The position numbers were made by a program, and so were the translations under genes. Below are positions 11,508-25,077 of a DNA stretch of 64,000 nucleotides, one piece after another. The stretch comes from Silene latifolia (taxonomy: Eukaryota > Streptophyta > Magnoliopsida > Caryophyllales > Caryophyllaceae), in contig NC_133536.1 of NCBI RefSeq assembly GCF_048544455.1, positions 167,386,825 through 167,450,824 on the forward strand, written 5' to 3'. The notes below the pieces were generated by a model. That model had not been told where the DNA came from and ran no database searches. It saw only the letters and a list, made by a program, of their open reading frames with translations. Within the stretch, counting starts at the first letter, position 1. Each line of letters starts with the position of its first letter.

Positions 11508-12622
11508 AAAAGAACTTCATTCCCAAAGTCCGACTCATCCTCTCCCGAACGGCACGACAAAGTAACCAATGTTAACACCACCGTTTACCCGACACAGGTC
11601 AACATAACTGTTTAGAAATACTATCCCACTACGTATATCCATCAAACATCATGATCATCATCCACCTTAGCACACGACACACACACGATCCTCTACAAAT
11701 CACTAACTTCCTTTTTGAGTTACTGGAGGCATACCAACCATAAGGACGGCCAACTCGACTATCACTTATACTAATACATCATATTATTCAAACATGCACC
11801 ACATAATCATGAGACTATACTTTCATTCATCATCGGCGAACAATTACCACTTACAAAACTACAACCCAACGGTCTTATCACAGATTCACAGCAACACATG
11901 TTCCTGATTTACACCATATATGTTTCATTATACTCGATTACTTTAACCGTACAATACAATTCTGCTAAAGGCGACTCCACTGTTGCTAAGGACATTAAAT
12001 TCTCAAGCCATCATAACGAATAACTAATTAAAATAAAGTATACAACATGCTATTTTACTCAACAATTGTAAGTTCTTACTCAATTGTACCATAACCACTA
12101 TGAAACTATCCAAACAATCATATAAAACTATAACACAAAAAAAATACTGCAAAATTGTTATAATTACATCATTTTTCTTTTGCGACATTACTCTTCCTCT
12201 CTTAAAAAGAACTTCGTCCCTGAAGTTCACCGTCAAACAACTTTCATGTCCCTCAAACCGATAAATATTATATCATTTTGACATTACTCATAAACCACGA
12301 AACAACATTGATTCACACTAACACAACCTACTCTTTGACATTACATGATTACAACTCATACAAACATAAAATCACTGAGATTATGTAGTACATCGTAGGA
12401 TATATTATTACAAACTGGCAGCAAATCCATCAATTATTTGTTATACGACCATATCGAACAAGCGAAAACATTATAAACATAGTATTCGATTTATCCAACT
12501 CGACCGCATATAGACTACGAAGTAATACAAATACCACCGAAAACTGTGTGAATTGACCAAAATGCATATTCGACTCATGACAGCAATAATACTTCCTTGA
12601 TATTACCTAAACATGACCCACA

Positions 12623-12671
<49 letters not shown>

Positions 12672-12690
12672 TATATATATATATATATAT
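12623..12690. repeat. (AT)n microsatellite
   Basis: Nearly pure AT dinucleotide repeats, interrupted once by a G. Confidence 0.95.
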
Positions 12691-12924
12691 GCAATTATCA
12701 ACTTGAACAATACCACCGCACATTATGTTCCTCAATAATTTGTTTCATCGATCCGACCCACATATATCGCATAAAATTACATCCATAACTCAACCACATG
12801 GAATTATATAATCAATGGTGAAGCTAAACAATGTTACTAAACACCCACAATAAAGATTAACTTGATAACATCCAAAGATACGATGATTCAAACAAGTCTT
12901 AATTCTAAAAGTTCCTGTAACAGA

Positions 12925-13060
12925 GAGACTCGATCGAGTTGGTTAGGCACCTGATCGAGTTGGCGTTACTCGATCGAGCGCATCATCTACTCGATCGAGT
13001 AAGTCGATCGAGTGAGGGACACTTGGTCGAGTAGCCACGGGTCGATAAAGTCTCTTTATA
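12925..13060 (-). repeat. CTCGATCGAG array downstream of the D ORF
   Basis: About seven copies of the TCGATCGAG motif and its variants lie 3' of the ORF1-like region of D. Confidence 0.75.
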
Positions 13061-13129
13061 GCCAAATCTAAACCATACGATCATAAATCACGAGTCGGGA
13101 CACTCTCCCGAACCTAAAATCCTGCATAA

Positions 13130-14855
13130 CATGTCTAAAACTACTCAAGTACGACCTTATAGCCAACCATACAAACCAAAGATCCACAAAAGTACCTACC
13201 GAAAACAAAAATAATATCCACTACAACCATGAACCAAAAGAAGAAAAAAAATGGAGTATAATCACTCCTCATGCTGCTCATCCATGACCTCATCATCACC
13301 GCCACCACCAGAAGTGCCCGCTCCCGCCGATTCATGACCCGCATTACCACCAACACCAGCATCTGCTCCCATGCGCCAAGGGGCCAAGCAACCATAGGGA
13401 TACGACTAAGGTTCTCCCCAAGTAGACCTATCCACACCATAAGAGTGGAAGACCCCATGGTCCTAATACCCTGTACATAAGTCATCTCGTGCAGGTTCCG
13501 GAGTGTCAAGGTAGAAGACACTCTTTATATGAGGTCGCTCACACGCAACTCTGGGCTATAGAAAGAAGGGTAACCAGGAAACTGGTACTGTGGCGGCACT
13601 GGCTGCTCCGGCTGCGCTGGCTGAGTCTCAGCCACCCTCTCCCTCACTCGGCGTGGTCCTCTCCCCACTCTAGGCTGGGCATCTCAGGTCTCACATTCTT
13701 CCCTTTCCTCGGCTCGGGCATCACCTGTAGGATATCTGGATCAATGAGGTATGTGTGCCCCGCAGGACGCTCCTCCTCCTCCTCCTCTTCCTCGTCCAAA
13801 TCGGCAGACACCACTGCCGCTGGTAAAGGCTCTGTAGCGGGAAGGTGCTCAGGAGCTGGTATCCGCATCCAACTCATACCCCCACACTCTCCATCCCAAA
13901 CTACTATCCCCCAAGGTTCACAACCATTTATGGTCGAGGAAATAGTCTTGGTCCAAGGTGGGTACCATGGTGGTCAAAGGAGTGTAGGCCGAGGATGCCT
14001 TAAAGAAAGTCAGCCTCTCCGCCAACCGAGTGGCAATGGCACCACAACTCAGAAAACGGGTGTCGGAAAAGCCATCAAGGCTAGACTGGCACACACTATA
14101 GCAGGGGCACTAAAGGTCGCTCTCTGAGACCGGGTGGGGTTAAGGTACGCCATCAGCAGCATCAACTCGTGTGTGTCTAACTTATTCACATCCTTCCTCT
14201 CATAAAGCAGACATGTCAAAGCACGAAGGAAAATATTCAAAGTGACATGTTGGACATCGTTTATCAACATGTTACTCGAAGTGGGAGCGGATTTATCGGT
14301 AAGACAAGGCATAAGACTAATAACCCAACACTCAGATGGTATATCCCTGAGGGCTCCTTTGGCGGGTTTAGCAAGGCCAAGGTGAGTAGAAAACATATCC
14401 ATGGTAAGAAGAAAACTTGTATTCATAAGGCGGAACTCCACGGTTTGCCCCACCGCATCGTACTTAAAGGAACTCATAAACTCAAGGGTCAAGAAAGCAT
14501 AAGCGTGCTTACGGAGGTGATACAACTCAGTCGTCCCCAAAGTCTCGAAAATATGCTTAACATCGGTCTCAATCCCCAAGTCAATCATAAGGGTTGTGTC
14601 TATACAACGGGTAGGTCTCATCTTTCGGTTCTGCAAGGCCACAAAATTACCCCTTTCGGTAAAGTCCACAAAGACTACAGACGGGTACTCCGGTACTGCT
14701 GGGACCATAGGTCCACTCCCCTCTCTTACCTTGAGCTCAGAAGCCCCCCCCCCCTCTTGCTCTGACGAGTTCCCACGGTTGGTCTCAGCATCTATTTCAA
14801 CATATGACTTAAATATACAAACCACATATACTTGAAAAAAAAACATGTAAGACAT
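13130..14855 (-). pseudogene. ORF1-like (ATHILA ORF-1 / plant transposon protein type) remains of D
   Basis: The minus-strand product resembles the same-position proteins of A, B and C. Shared features in order are a start region with YPSVVFVDFTERGNFV, then YAFLTLEFMSSF and VEFRLMNTSFLLTMDMFSTHLGL, then DTHELMLLMAYL, and lastly an acidic low-complexity tail (a run of E). These match the general pattern of ATHILA ORF-1 family proteins, whose function is not known. The coding region is broken in a few places. It is the only protein-coding sequence I can recognise in D, which otherwise has chromovirus-like ends; that pairing is odd. Confidence 0.65.
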
Positions 14856-15104
14856 TCATGTATAATCATAGAAAGGAGCAACTAAGTACACACTCTCACC
14901 AACAATCCAAAAATTATAATCATAGACTCTTAAATTTACTAGCAGACGGTCTCACAGTTGTAAAGATTTTGACATTTATTGTACTAATTATCATCATCAC
15001 TATCACTTCTGAAAATTATACTCTCAAAAATAACTTCATAAACAACAAAATTTCACAACAATACCAAACGAATTTCAGTTTGAGGCACTTTTAAGATGGA
15101 GTTT

Positions 15105-16757
15105 TGATGAGACATGTCGTCGGGTCTGCCAATCACACATATTTATAATACTCAACAAACAACTAGTTAGCGGTAAGTCGAGGTCGATCCATGGAACGGT
15201 GTGCTTTGGGTTATAAGTCTATCTATCTCAATTTATGCTAGTGTCACAATTTGTTTGGGTTTGTAGTTGTATTCTAGACTAATGTAAGCAATAAAGTAAA
15301 ACAAATAATAAATTAAGAGATGTAAACAAATGATTAAAAGTGCTAGGATATCATGGGTTCATAGGGGATTCATTGGAGTTGATCATACAAACATGTTCAC
15401 AAAGTTGCAAGCAATTTATGTTGTAAAGGAACCGAATTGGTTTATGTCTTACGGTTCTTAGGAAGAGTTGGGTCCCGGAGCCGAATCGATTAGATTGTAT
15501 AACACCTACAAGTCGACTTACTTTCCTCCTAATCACTTCTATGCATGGTCTAATAAGACTCGAGTTGGTTTATATCTTACAGGTCAAGTTGAGTAGATAA
15601 GAGATGGGTAAAAATGCAAGGATTCATATGCTTAGCATTTCATCAAACATAACATGTGCATAGGTTGACATCACAACAAGCAAGCAATTTAATTATGAAA
15701 ACATATTAGATTAAGCATGATTAATCCCCATGTTTGTTTCCCCTAATTACCCACTAATCCTAGTTAAGAGACTACTCACTTATTATCATGGTAAACATGT
15801 CATTAATGGTGTCAATCATCACAACAAGTGTAAACATGATAAGAGAATGAGGAAATAAACAATAAAGAGAAAAAGGGTAAAAGAATTATACCAAACTTGA
15901 GATGATTCCAAATAATAAAGCAAATAATAAAAGAAGAGAACTTGATTGATTGATGAAGAGTTGTCAATTCTCCAATAATAACCCAATAATCTGCAATTAC
16001 CCAATAATAATAAACTTGAAAAATAATTAAGGAAAGATTAATGTGTAATTTTGTGGAAAGATTGAGATTAATCTATTCTAATCTACTCCAAATCTAATCT
16101 AAGAAAGCTTGATTTAATCTAAAGAAACTTTGTTCTAATCTAAGGGAACTTGGTTAAGAGAGCATTACAAATGGAGTATATATAGTAGTAGATCATTAGG
16201 TTAAGTAAGGGTAGATAAGTAAATAGCATTGCTAAGTGAAAAGTTGAGGAAATGCTCCTCTCCAAAAAGATGCTAGTCTCCCTTTTGCTAGTCTTCCAAA
16301 AATATGCGCATCCCGAGTGGAACAAGGAAGAGGACGTTTTGCACTGGAGAGGAATCTGAGCGGATTGGTCTCGGGACGCTCGGATTCTGGGCTGATGAGA
16401 CGAGCGGCTGGATAGTCGGGACGCTCGGATTGTCGGAGCAGGCGACGTGCGTCTTGGAGCTTGGACGCTCGGATTGTTCTTCAGAGTGTTTTAGCTTCTT
16501 CTTATTCTTGCAAAGTTGGTCTTAGTTCTTGCCTCTCCTTTCATATTCCTTCAACCAATATCATCAATGTCTTTCCAAATAATGCTCAAGAGACGGGAAT
16601 TTCCGCCTAATTGTCTCCTTTCCTACAAAACGAACACAAGGCAATAGGAAAGCAAAATAGAAGGCATTTGACGGATAAAATGGTCATGGGATGTTATAAT
16701 AGTATGCAAAATAGGCTCAATTAGAGGACTAAATGTGCGCAAATATGAGTCACATCA
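15105..16757 (-). repeat. 3' LTR of A
   Basis: Plus-strand edges are TGATGAGACATGTCG and GAGTCACATCA. A TATA-like box (ACTATATATACTCC, minus strand) is at 16173-16186 and the motif array at 16350-16475 lies just upstream of it. Confidence 0.9.
16350..16475 (-). repeat. Motif array in the A 3' LTR (CCGAGCG / GACGCTCGGATT type)
   Basis: Five or six copies of GACGCTCGGATT, GACGAGCGG and GAGCGGATT variants. The 5' LTR has its equivalent at 35055-35175. Confidence 0.75.
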
Positions 16758-17030
16758 AATATCCCCAAACCGAACCTTTACTCGTCCTGAGTAAAGAGGT
16801 GACAAAACTAGACCTTTATTTAAACTATCCTAATATTAGAACCGATATGAGACAATTAGCGGGTCTCACTCCGCCCCTTCAACTCACAACAAGACAACCA
16901 TGAGGTAGGATGCCTTCTTGCAAGGCAAGGTGGGGATTGCCAAAATGGCGACACATCCAAGCATTAAAGCACACAAAACAAGTAATGGATGCATCTACAA
17001 AAGAATAGCCATTTTCCTCATCTTAGTGGC
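16758..17030 (-). other. Polypurine tract and conserved 3' block of A
   Basis: The minus strand reads GGTTTGGGGATATT before the LTR, the Athila-type polypurine tract. The next 250 bases are nearly identical to the same place in B (21120-21390), though the A and B LTRs differ much more. Shared strings include TTAGCGGGTCTCACTCCGCC and CCATGAGGTAGGATGCCTTC. Confidence 0.8.
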
Positions 17031-18750
17031 GGAAATTATCTAAAGGGGAAGCAATTCAAGGGTACACACTCCTTCATGGATATGGTTTCTTCAAACTACT
17101 AAGCCTAGAAGGATACCAATAAATCTCCTCCAAGTTGTGTCCAGCTAGGGTACCTTTGTCCTCAATCGTTAAATGTTTTTGTCAAGAATAGACTCTCTAT
17201 GGTGTTAGAAACACTGGAGGATCGCGGAATTCCCCTTCTTGCCTAGACAAGAAGAAGGGTCGTCCCCTCTCTACCATGCACAAAAGTGGATTCGATGGAA
17301 AAGGGATCGACAGTATTTGAGTTTCATTTTGGGAGTTTACATTTGTTGTTGTTATTCCCCCCAATTTCTTATGGCATTTGACATTTGAGAACATTTTCTT
17401 TTGCCATTTCTTGTGATGTTTGGCATTTTCAACACTTGACAATTTCAACTTTTTGCATTTTTTTTTGAACATTTTCAAAGTCACCCCATTTGTAGCGAGG
17501 GTGCTTATATTTGAAGCATATGAGTTTTCATTTTTGTTACTCCTTTCATTCGATGCAATTGCAAACCTTTTTCAACTTTTCATTTCTTGAACTCAAATTT
17601 TTGAACAAATTTTGTGCTCATTCCTTTTTTATGACAAAAATGTGGTAGAACATGGATGATGGATGGTTGCATGGTTTCAACGGTCACCTTGGAATAAACG
17701 GTAGCCAAGGAGTTATCACACCACAAGGTACTCTTGACTAGGCCTTAATCCATGGGTCAAAGGATACTAGCATGACACATCCTAGGGTGTTTTACAAGTA
17801 TTCTAACAAGCAAAGTCTTAAGAAGAAAAAGTATCTATAAGGGCCTTATATATACTTGTCAAGCTTCCCAAATAGATGCTTTCACAAAAAATTTCTAACC
17901 ATGCAAACTACATGCCATGATGCAACTAACATATATACATTCTAATGAATATGCTTCTACCAACTAGTATGCCAAATAATCTAAATGCAATCCTATAATC
18001 ACATTGTTTATACCGCATCAATCAAAATAAATCCACAGTCATTAACATAAAGAGGAAAAAGGAGATTGGAAAGATCATACCATGCGGTCTTCTATATCCT
18101 CGTGTCTCGGATATGGCGAAGTCAATCAATGTGAAAAAGGATGGACAAGCACAATATATAAAAGACAATATATACAAGACTACACTACAAAGGAAATGAA
18201 CATGTTTTTGGATTTTTGAATTTTTCAAATTTTTATGGTTTTTATGGTTTATGAAACAAAAAGACATGTTTTTGTATTTTTCAAAATTTTTATGCATTTT
18301 AGGAATATAAATTCCTATCCCCCACTTTATTTTGGACATTGTCCTCAATGTATATGTATGAGTAGGAATAAAAAATAAAGTAAATGTTTTTTGGATTTTT
18401 GAATAAATGCAATGATATGAATGAATGCATGCTGTAACTAAATACAATTCTATATGGCAGCATATATAACAAATGAATGCAATCTAAACTATATTATATG
18501 ATGCATGTTCTTCACCAATGATCAAACCTCGCCAAACCGATTTAAACACTATTTCTAGTGTAGAAATGAATAGGTTTGGTCATTAGTGATTATGCATGAA
18601 TTCTAGTCTATATGCAACTAGCTACATGAATCATGTGAGATATATTGCAATGCAAACTATACTAATCATATGAGATATATTACAATGCAACTATGCTATA
18701 TGAATTAACTAGTGCAATATGAAATATAATACAAATGCAAGTGAAGACTA

Positions 18751-18798
<48 letters not shown>

Positions 18799-18800
18799 TA
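17031..18800. other. 3' noncoding region of A
   Basis: Long noncoding stretch between the ORF1-like gene and the conserved 3' block. The T-rich sequence at 17320-17640 and the A/T-rich stretch at 18180-18380 have counterparts in B. Open frames here are short and resemble no family. A (GA)n run occupies about 18759-18795. Confidence 0.6.
18759..18795. repeat. (GA)n microsatellite
   Basis: About 17 GA dinucleotide units in a row. Confidence 0.95.
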
Positions 18801-19363
18801 TCATACAAATGGAGGTGATGAAGTAGGCATCTCTCACTCGTCATCATCATCATCATCATGGTGGTAGCCATACCCGCTAGAACTCCCTCCTTGGTCATAC
18901 CCCCCTTCTTAACCAAAGTATCCTCCACCTTGACCGTCAAAGTTCCCGGCTTGGTTCCCTTGATTAGGGAACAAAAGGTGTGGTTGAGCCCAAGATGGTC
19001 GAGGGCCATTAGGGTCGATATACCATTGTTGTGCCATTTGGTGGTATTGAGGATAAAGGGCCAAGTAGTTGTCGACCCTCCCTTCATACACTCCAAGATC
19101 AACTCTATTCATAAGATCCATCAAATCATTCACATTTGGAGCATTGGGCACTCGTGGTGTGAAGGGCGTATGAGGAGTGGGGTATGGTGGGATGGGTACA
19201 TAGGAAGGTGGGGCTTTAGCCCTTGCCGGTATCCCGCGAGGTTGTGGAGGATGGCGGGGTGCTTTTTCTCTTTAAGAGGGGTTGTGGTATATTTCGATGT
19301 CGAGGAGGTAGCTCAGCCTAGGTGAGTACGGGCTCAACCTTGGGTCGGTACCGGGTATATTCC
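18801..19363 (-). pseudogene. C-terminal part of the ORF1-like gene of A
   Basis: The minus-strand frame at 18909-19151 contains YLALYPQYHQMAQQW and PSWAQPHLLFPNQ, which parallels YLAQYPPLLHLARQG and PSWADREVLFPG of the B protein. It then becomes rich in glycine and asparagine. It is separated from the rest of its gene (30527-31518) by the insertion of B. It is a fossil with a few breaks besides that insertion. Confidence 0.65.
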
Positions 19364-21119
19364 TGATCGGGTCCGTTTCGTGTTCATAATTAAAGATGTG
19401 GTCGTTGGGTCACGGTCGAATCAAAACACAATTTATAACTTCACAAACAACTCTACAATTAGTAAAGAGGCAAGTAAAGGTCGGATCCCAAGGGACGGGA
19501 GTTGAAATGAGATTTCTATTGCAACTAGTGGTGTCTAAGGGGTGTCACAAATTGGGTTGATGTAGAAGGTCACTAAACTAAAATAGCAATGAAAATAAAC
19601 AAGCAAGATGAATTAAAGGGGTGTAAACAATTGATTAAAAGCACTAGGGTGTCATGGGATCATAGGGGAATCATGGGAATTGATCATACAAACATGTTCT
19701 CAAATTATAAGCAAGCAATTATTGTTGTGACGGATTGAGTTGGGTTATATCTTACAATCCTAGGAAAGTTTGGGTCCCGGAGCCGAATCGATTAGATTGT
19801 ACAACACCTACAAGTCGACTTAATCTTCCCTACTCAACAACATGCATGGTCTAATGAGACTCGAGTTGGGTTATGTCTTACAAGTCTCATTGAAAAGATA
19901 GAAGATGATAGTAAATGCAAGGATTCATAGGCTTAGCATTTCATCAAACATAACATGTGCAAGAGTTAAGATCAAAACAAGCAAGCAAATAAAACATGAA
20001 AGCATATTAATTTAAGCATGAATCATTCCCCATGTTGGTTTCCCCTAATCACCCATTTAACCCTATCTAAGAGACTACTCACTCATTATCATGTTGATCA
20101 TGCTAGCAAGGTTGTCAATCATACCAACAATATGAAACATGATGAATAAATGAAAGTAATTAACAATAATTAAAAAGGGATTAAGAGATTATACCTACTA
20201 ATGATTCCAATAATAAAGCAAAGATAAAAGAAGTACTTGATGCTTGATTGAGAGGTTGTCAATCTCCCAACAATAACCCAAATAATCTTCAATTACCCAA
20301 AATAAAGGATGAACAAAAGAGAGATTAAGGAAATAAAACTTGTATTAGAACTTGATTAATTGTTGATTACAAAACTAAAGAGAGATTTGATTGATATTAA
20401 CTACTCTAATTATTGATAAGAAGAACATGCTCTTCTAATTAGACTAATGGGGTATTTATAGTGGAAATTAGGGAGGATGCATTAGGGTTAACTAAGGGCT
20501 AAACTAGTAATTACACTTTTTAGATTGAGCAAGGAGGAGCCGGTATTTTTCGAAGGAAGGGCTTCTTTCTTCGTAGCTTGGAGAAGAGGAAATCACGTTG
20601 TGCAGGAATCCGGGCGGAATAGGGTCGGGACGGGCGGATTCTGGTGATGGGGTCTGAGCGGATTCGAGGGAATCCGGGCGGATTGTGGAGGGGGAATCCG
20701 AGCGGATTAGAGGAAAGCCGCACGGATTGTGCAGCTGTGGGACGGCCGGATTGGGGACAATCCGCACGGATTGTCACTCAGCAAGACATCTTCTTCTTTT
20801 CTTCCCTTTTCTTCATAAATTCCTTGGGGATTTCCTTGGGGACTCAAGGATCCTTTCTCAACATTGCTCTTCTACTATAATATGTACAAAGGCCTTCTAA
20901 TCTTGTCTCTCCTTGATGCTTGGTCATTGAATTCGATCAATTTAGTCTCGTTTTGCCATGAAAATGCAAGATTCTTACTCCTTTCCTACCAAGGGATCAA
21001 AATCTCAAAGAATATAAAAAACAAAGAACTAAAGATAAGAAATGACCCAAATATGCACTAAAAAGCATGGGAACAAGGCTAATTCGGGGGCTAAATATGC
21101 GCTAATTACGGTCACATCA
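19364..21119 (-). repeat. 3' LTR of B
   Basis: Edges are TGATCGGGTCCG and GGTCACATCA. A TATA-like box (CACTATAAATACC, minus strand) lies at 20451-20463. A motif array (20605-20785) lies about 140 bases upstream of it. Confidence 0.95.
20605..20785 (-). repeat. Motif array in the B 3' LTR (AATCCGAGCGGATT type)
   Basis: Nine or so copies of AATCCG(A/G)GCGGATT, CGCACGGATTG and related forms. Many are palindromes of AATCCG and CGGATT around a two-base spacer. The 5' LTR copy is at 30005-30187. Confidence 0.85.
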
Positions 21120-21134
21120 AATATCCTCAAACCG
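21120..21134 (-). other. Polypurine tract of B
   Basis: The minus strand reads GGTTTGAGGATATT just before the 3' LTR, as in A and C. Confidence 0.8.
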
Positions 21135-23174
21135 AACCTTTGCTCGTCCCGAGTAAAAAGGTGACAAAGACTAGGACCAATACTAACCTATCCTAATAAT
21201 ATAGCCGATATGAGACAATTAGCGGGTCTCACTCCGCCCCTTCAACTCACAACAAGACAACCATGAGGTAGGATGCCTTCTTGCAAGGCAAGGTGGGTCT
21301 TGCCAAAATGGCGACACATCCAAACATTAAGCACACAAAATCACATAATGGATGCATCTACAAAAAGGAATGGCCACTTCCTCATCAAGTGGCGGAGGCA
21401 CTAAAGAGGAACAAATTTAAGAGCATGTAATCCTTCAGAAATACTAGTTCAACAAATTACTAAGGCTAAGAGGATGACACCAAATCACCTCCAAATGGTG
21501 TTAAACTAGACTACTTTCGTCCTCAATTTCCAAATGCTTTCGTCAAGAGCGATCGGATGGTGGTGGAATGATGATCCCTATGATGCTAGTAGCATATGAC
21601 ATGACAAGTCTCGAATTCTCTACAAAAGTAAAGGTCATGGATCGTCCCAAGCTCGACCAAGTGGCTTGACAAAAAGGCTTTTTGGGAATGAAATGCTCAA
21701 ATCTTTATTCACAACGGGTGGATATGACCAGTATTCAAAATTGTCCTCATTTCACTTTCACATTTCAAAAATTTAAGATGGGGTTTGTCCCTTCCGGGCT
21801 AGTGTCCTTTGCTTTCGCCAATCGCTTATTAGGCAACCGGTTAACCTCTAGACAATAGCTTTTCGGGGTGATAGTCACTCTGTCTCTGGGCGGCCGAATT
21901 CACAACCGTATGGGGGCCCAATTCAATGGATCCCGCACCAAAGCACATCGAAGTGGTACGCCTCCATCAAAACAACTTAAATTTCTCAACTTTCAACAAT
22001 TCACAACATTTGAGGTTCTTTGGCATTAGATTACTTCCACATGACAAAATTTCTTTGAAATGAGCACTTCAAGCTTATTGATAGAAAATATTTTTGGGTT
22101 GCCTTACCACAAGGTCAAACAAGGTCACCTAGACAAGTTAACCAAGTCCACATCGCATCACGGGGTTGGATAGGTGACTCACATGCAAACCCTTGACTAG
22201 GCTTTGGGTCATGGGTCAAAAGACACTAGTATGACACTATCTAGGGTGTTTTACAACCATTCTAGTAGGCAAAGTCTTAAGTTGAACAAGTATTTGTAAT
22301 GGCTTAGTTGCTCTTGTCAAAGTTCCTAAATAGGCATTTTTCAAAACATTTCTAACATGCAACTACATGCCATGATGCAACTAATATAAACATCCTAATG
22401 CAAGTGATTCTATTAACTAATATGACATATAAACTAAGTGCAAGTCCTAAGTTCACATTGTTATACCGCATCAATCAAAATAAAGCCACATAGTCATTAA
22501 CATAAAGAGGAAAAAGGAAATTGGAAAGATCATACCATGCGGCCTTCAATATCCTCATGTCTCGGATGTGGCGTAGTCAATTAATGTGAACAAGGATAGA
22601 ACAAACACAATATATACAAGACAATATATACAAGACTATAAAAGGAAATAAACATGTTTTTGGGTTTTCAATTTTCAAATTTTTATGATTTTTGAAATTT
22701 TCAATTTTTTTTGGATTTTTGAATAAGAATTAAATGTTAGAATTCCCATCCCCACACTAATATAGGCATTGTCCTCAATGGCCAAAATGATGGAAATTAT
22801 GCAAAGATGATGCATGATTTCTACACTAAATGCAATTTACACTAAGCTACACTACATGATGCATGGTTTTTGTTATGACGGAGAGGATAATTTAGATTAC
22901 CTCCCGTTGTATATGCATTAACATCCCCAAACCGAGTGAGACACTATTGCTAATGTCCAAGGATGGGTGTAGTTCATGCACACACTATGCAATGCATGAA
23001 ACTAATTTGTCATTTTGGATTTTGAAAATGGGAACAATAAAATGAGAACACCTCAATGGTACCGAGGTGTGAGTCCTCTATGGTGCTAGGACTACTCCAA
23101 CAATGATCAAAATTATAATTAAAACAAAGAGAGAAATAGACAAACCATGAGAGGGTAGGAGTCTCCAAGGCTTG
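21135..23174. other. 3' noncoding region of B
   Basis: About 2 kb without a gene. The first 260 bases are the block conserved with A. The rest is noncoding, partly alignable to A in the T-rich and A/T-rich parts near 22640-22740. Confidence 0.65.
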
Positions 23175-24794
23175 CTAATCTTCCATCATGCTATCACCAT
23201 CACTTTCCTCATTAGAAGTGGTCACATTGCCACTTCCCTTGTCATTTGCTTCTTCACTTTCTTCCTCATCTTGCTCATCATCATCTTCACCATCCTTTTC
23301 TCCTTCGTCACTTGCTTCTTCATCAATGTTATCATCAACTTCTTCATCATTACCAACAACCTCATTGTCACCCGAAACGACCCTAGATGCACCCGGAAAT
23401 AGGACTTCTCTATCCGCCCAACTAGGCAAAGGACAAGATGGATCAAGTATTCCTTGCCTAGCTAAGTGTAGGAGGGGTGGATATTGAGCCAAGTAAGCAT
23501 TTTTTCGATCTTCAAAGGCTTGCTTGTGCATTGCTTGCATGAGAAGAGTCACATAATCATTTCTAGCTTCAACTCCTTCCGGCTTGAACTCTTCATACTC
23601 AAAGGGGTAAGGTGGTATGACAATGGAAGAGGAGGGAGTTTCAAGATCACCCTTTTGTTGTTGGATAATATACTCGGCCTCTTTATAAAGAGGAAGTAGA
23701 TAATTGGTCCGGTGGACGCTTAGACGACAAATCTTTGAAGGCAAGGTGAACGATCTAGCTTCACTAGTGAGCCATCCATACTTAGTGTCAAGGGGGTTAT
23801 GGGCAACCCACTTGTACTTGTGTATCATAGTATGCAAATCAACAAGATGACCACCCTCCTTTGCTTTGTACTTTTTATCCGTATTGAAGTTAGGATCAAA
23901 TTACTTAGCTAGGATAGTGACTAGGCCGCCATTGACAATAACGGTAGTGCCCTTCTTCCCACAATCAATGTTGATCCATCTATCTACCAAGAGCCTCAAA
24001 GAATTGTAAGGCTTGGTGTGTACTCTTCCAATGTTCAAAGCCGATTCAAGGAGAATAAAATCAAGTTTGGTGAAATGGTTTGTATCTTTCCTTGCAATTA
24101 TGGTGTTTCCCATGACCTTGTGCCATACTCTTATGCCCGGATGGTGGACCAAAAGAGCACGACTCGCATGAAAGTCCTCAAATTTCCTCCTGGAAATTGC
24201 CTCCCAGAGAGGTTCGGGGTCATACTTTCCATAATTCTTAAAATAACGCGGTTCATCACTAAGACCCAAAATTTCACTCAATTCCCTAAAGGAAATGCGT
24301 CTACTAACATTAGCTAGACGAAACTCGAGATTCTCCCTATTCTCAACTTTGGTGACTTTCAAAGAACTCAAAAATTCCAAGGTAAGGGAGGGGTATGTCA
24401 ATTCCTTTGTTTCAAACACTTTCTTCAACCCCATGGCTTTGAAAAAGGCTCTAGTTTGCTCAAGAACACCCAATTTTTCTAAGGTATCTTCACATATAAA
24501 TTTGGTGGATTGTAATGACTTTCTACCAAACTTGACAAAGGTATTTCTATGGGTTTCGGAAATAAAAGTTACCTCCGGATAATGCAAAAGTTGATCAATT
24601 TCCGGAGTAGAAGGTGTTGTTGCTCCCATAGAAGGTTGTTGTTGTTGTTGCACTTCCAAGTTTGGTGTTGCTACCACCATAGCCAATGCTTTCTTTGTTT
24701 GAAGAGCCTTTTGCCTTTGTGAGAGTGCCTTAGCCTTTGGTGCCTTTGTTGCCTTTGTTGCTCCCTTAGTCCTTGCCATTGATGAACTAACCAA
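23175..24794 (-). pseudogene. ORF1-like gene of B (ATHILA ORF-1 / plant transposon protein type)
   Basis: The product begins with a lysine- and alanine-rich basic stretch (MARTKGATKATKAPK), a glutamine run, then the conserved region: YPEVTFISETHRNTFVKFGR, LTLEFLSSLKV, LEFRLANVSRRISFRELSEI, a segment with VHHPGIRVWHKVMGNTI, and DFILLESALNIG. The C-terminal part contains YLAQYPPLLHLARQG and ends in a long acidic tail. Proteins of this type occupy the extra 3' gene position in Athila elements, and their role is unknown. The basic start and acidic end suggest nucleic-acid or protein binding, which is inference. It is a lightly broken fossil copy. Its own promoter-like block lies at about 25078-25088. 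Confidence 0.75.
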
Positions 24795-25077
24795 GAAAAG
24801 AATGAAAAATCTTCAATTTGTAGTGTACCCAAATCGATTGAAAGGTGAAAGGCTTTGCCTTTATGAAATCAAAAATCGACTCAAAGGTTGAAGATTTTGT
24901 GCTTGGTTTTGATTTTTATTGAAGAAGGAGTGATTGATTTGTTGTTAAAAGGATGATTTGATTTGTTTTTGGTGAATGTTGTTGAGGGATTTTGTTTTTG
25001 GGATGGAGAGGGTGAGGGTTTTGATGTTGTGGGTAGTGTTTATGAATGAATGAATGAATGAAGGAAGGTGGGGGGGA

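Larger units (their letters stand above)
11508..13129. other. 3' noncoding part of D
   Basis: No coding region seen. It holds an AT microsatellite (12623-12690) and a CTCGATCGAG array (12925-13060). Confidence 0.6.

Noticed and set aside
12597-12788. 63-residue frame with IYIYIY repeats
   Set aside because: It is a translated AT microsatellite.
13489-14127. 212-residue plus-strand frame
   Set aside because: It lies opposite the ORF1-like remains of D, shows no domain, and its composition follows that of the other strand.
20504-20900. Several overlapping open frames on both strands (repeats of RSD/RIRP residues), also at 29906-30302
   Set aside because: They are produced by the palindromic CCGAGCGGATT array in the LTR, which is open on both strands. 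They are not genes.
24018-24582. Plus-strand frames of 99 and 95 residues
   Set aside because: Opposite strand of the B ORF1-like gene, with no independent support.
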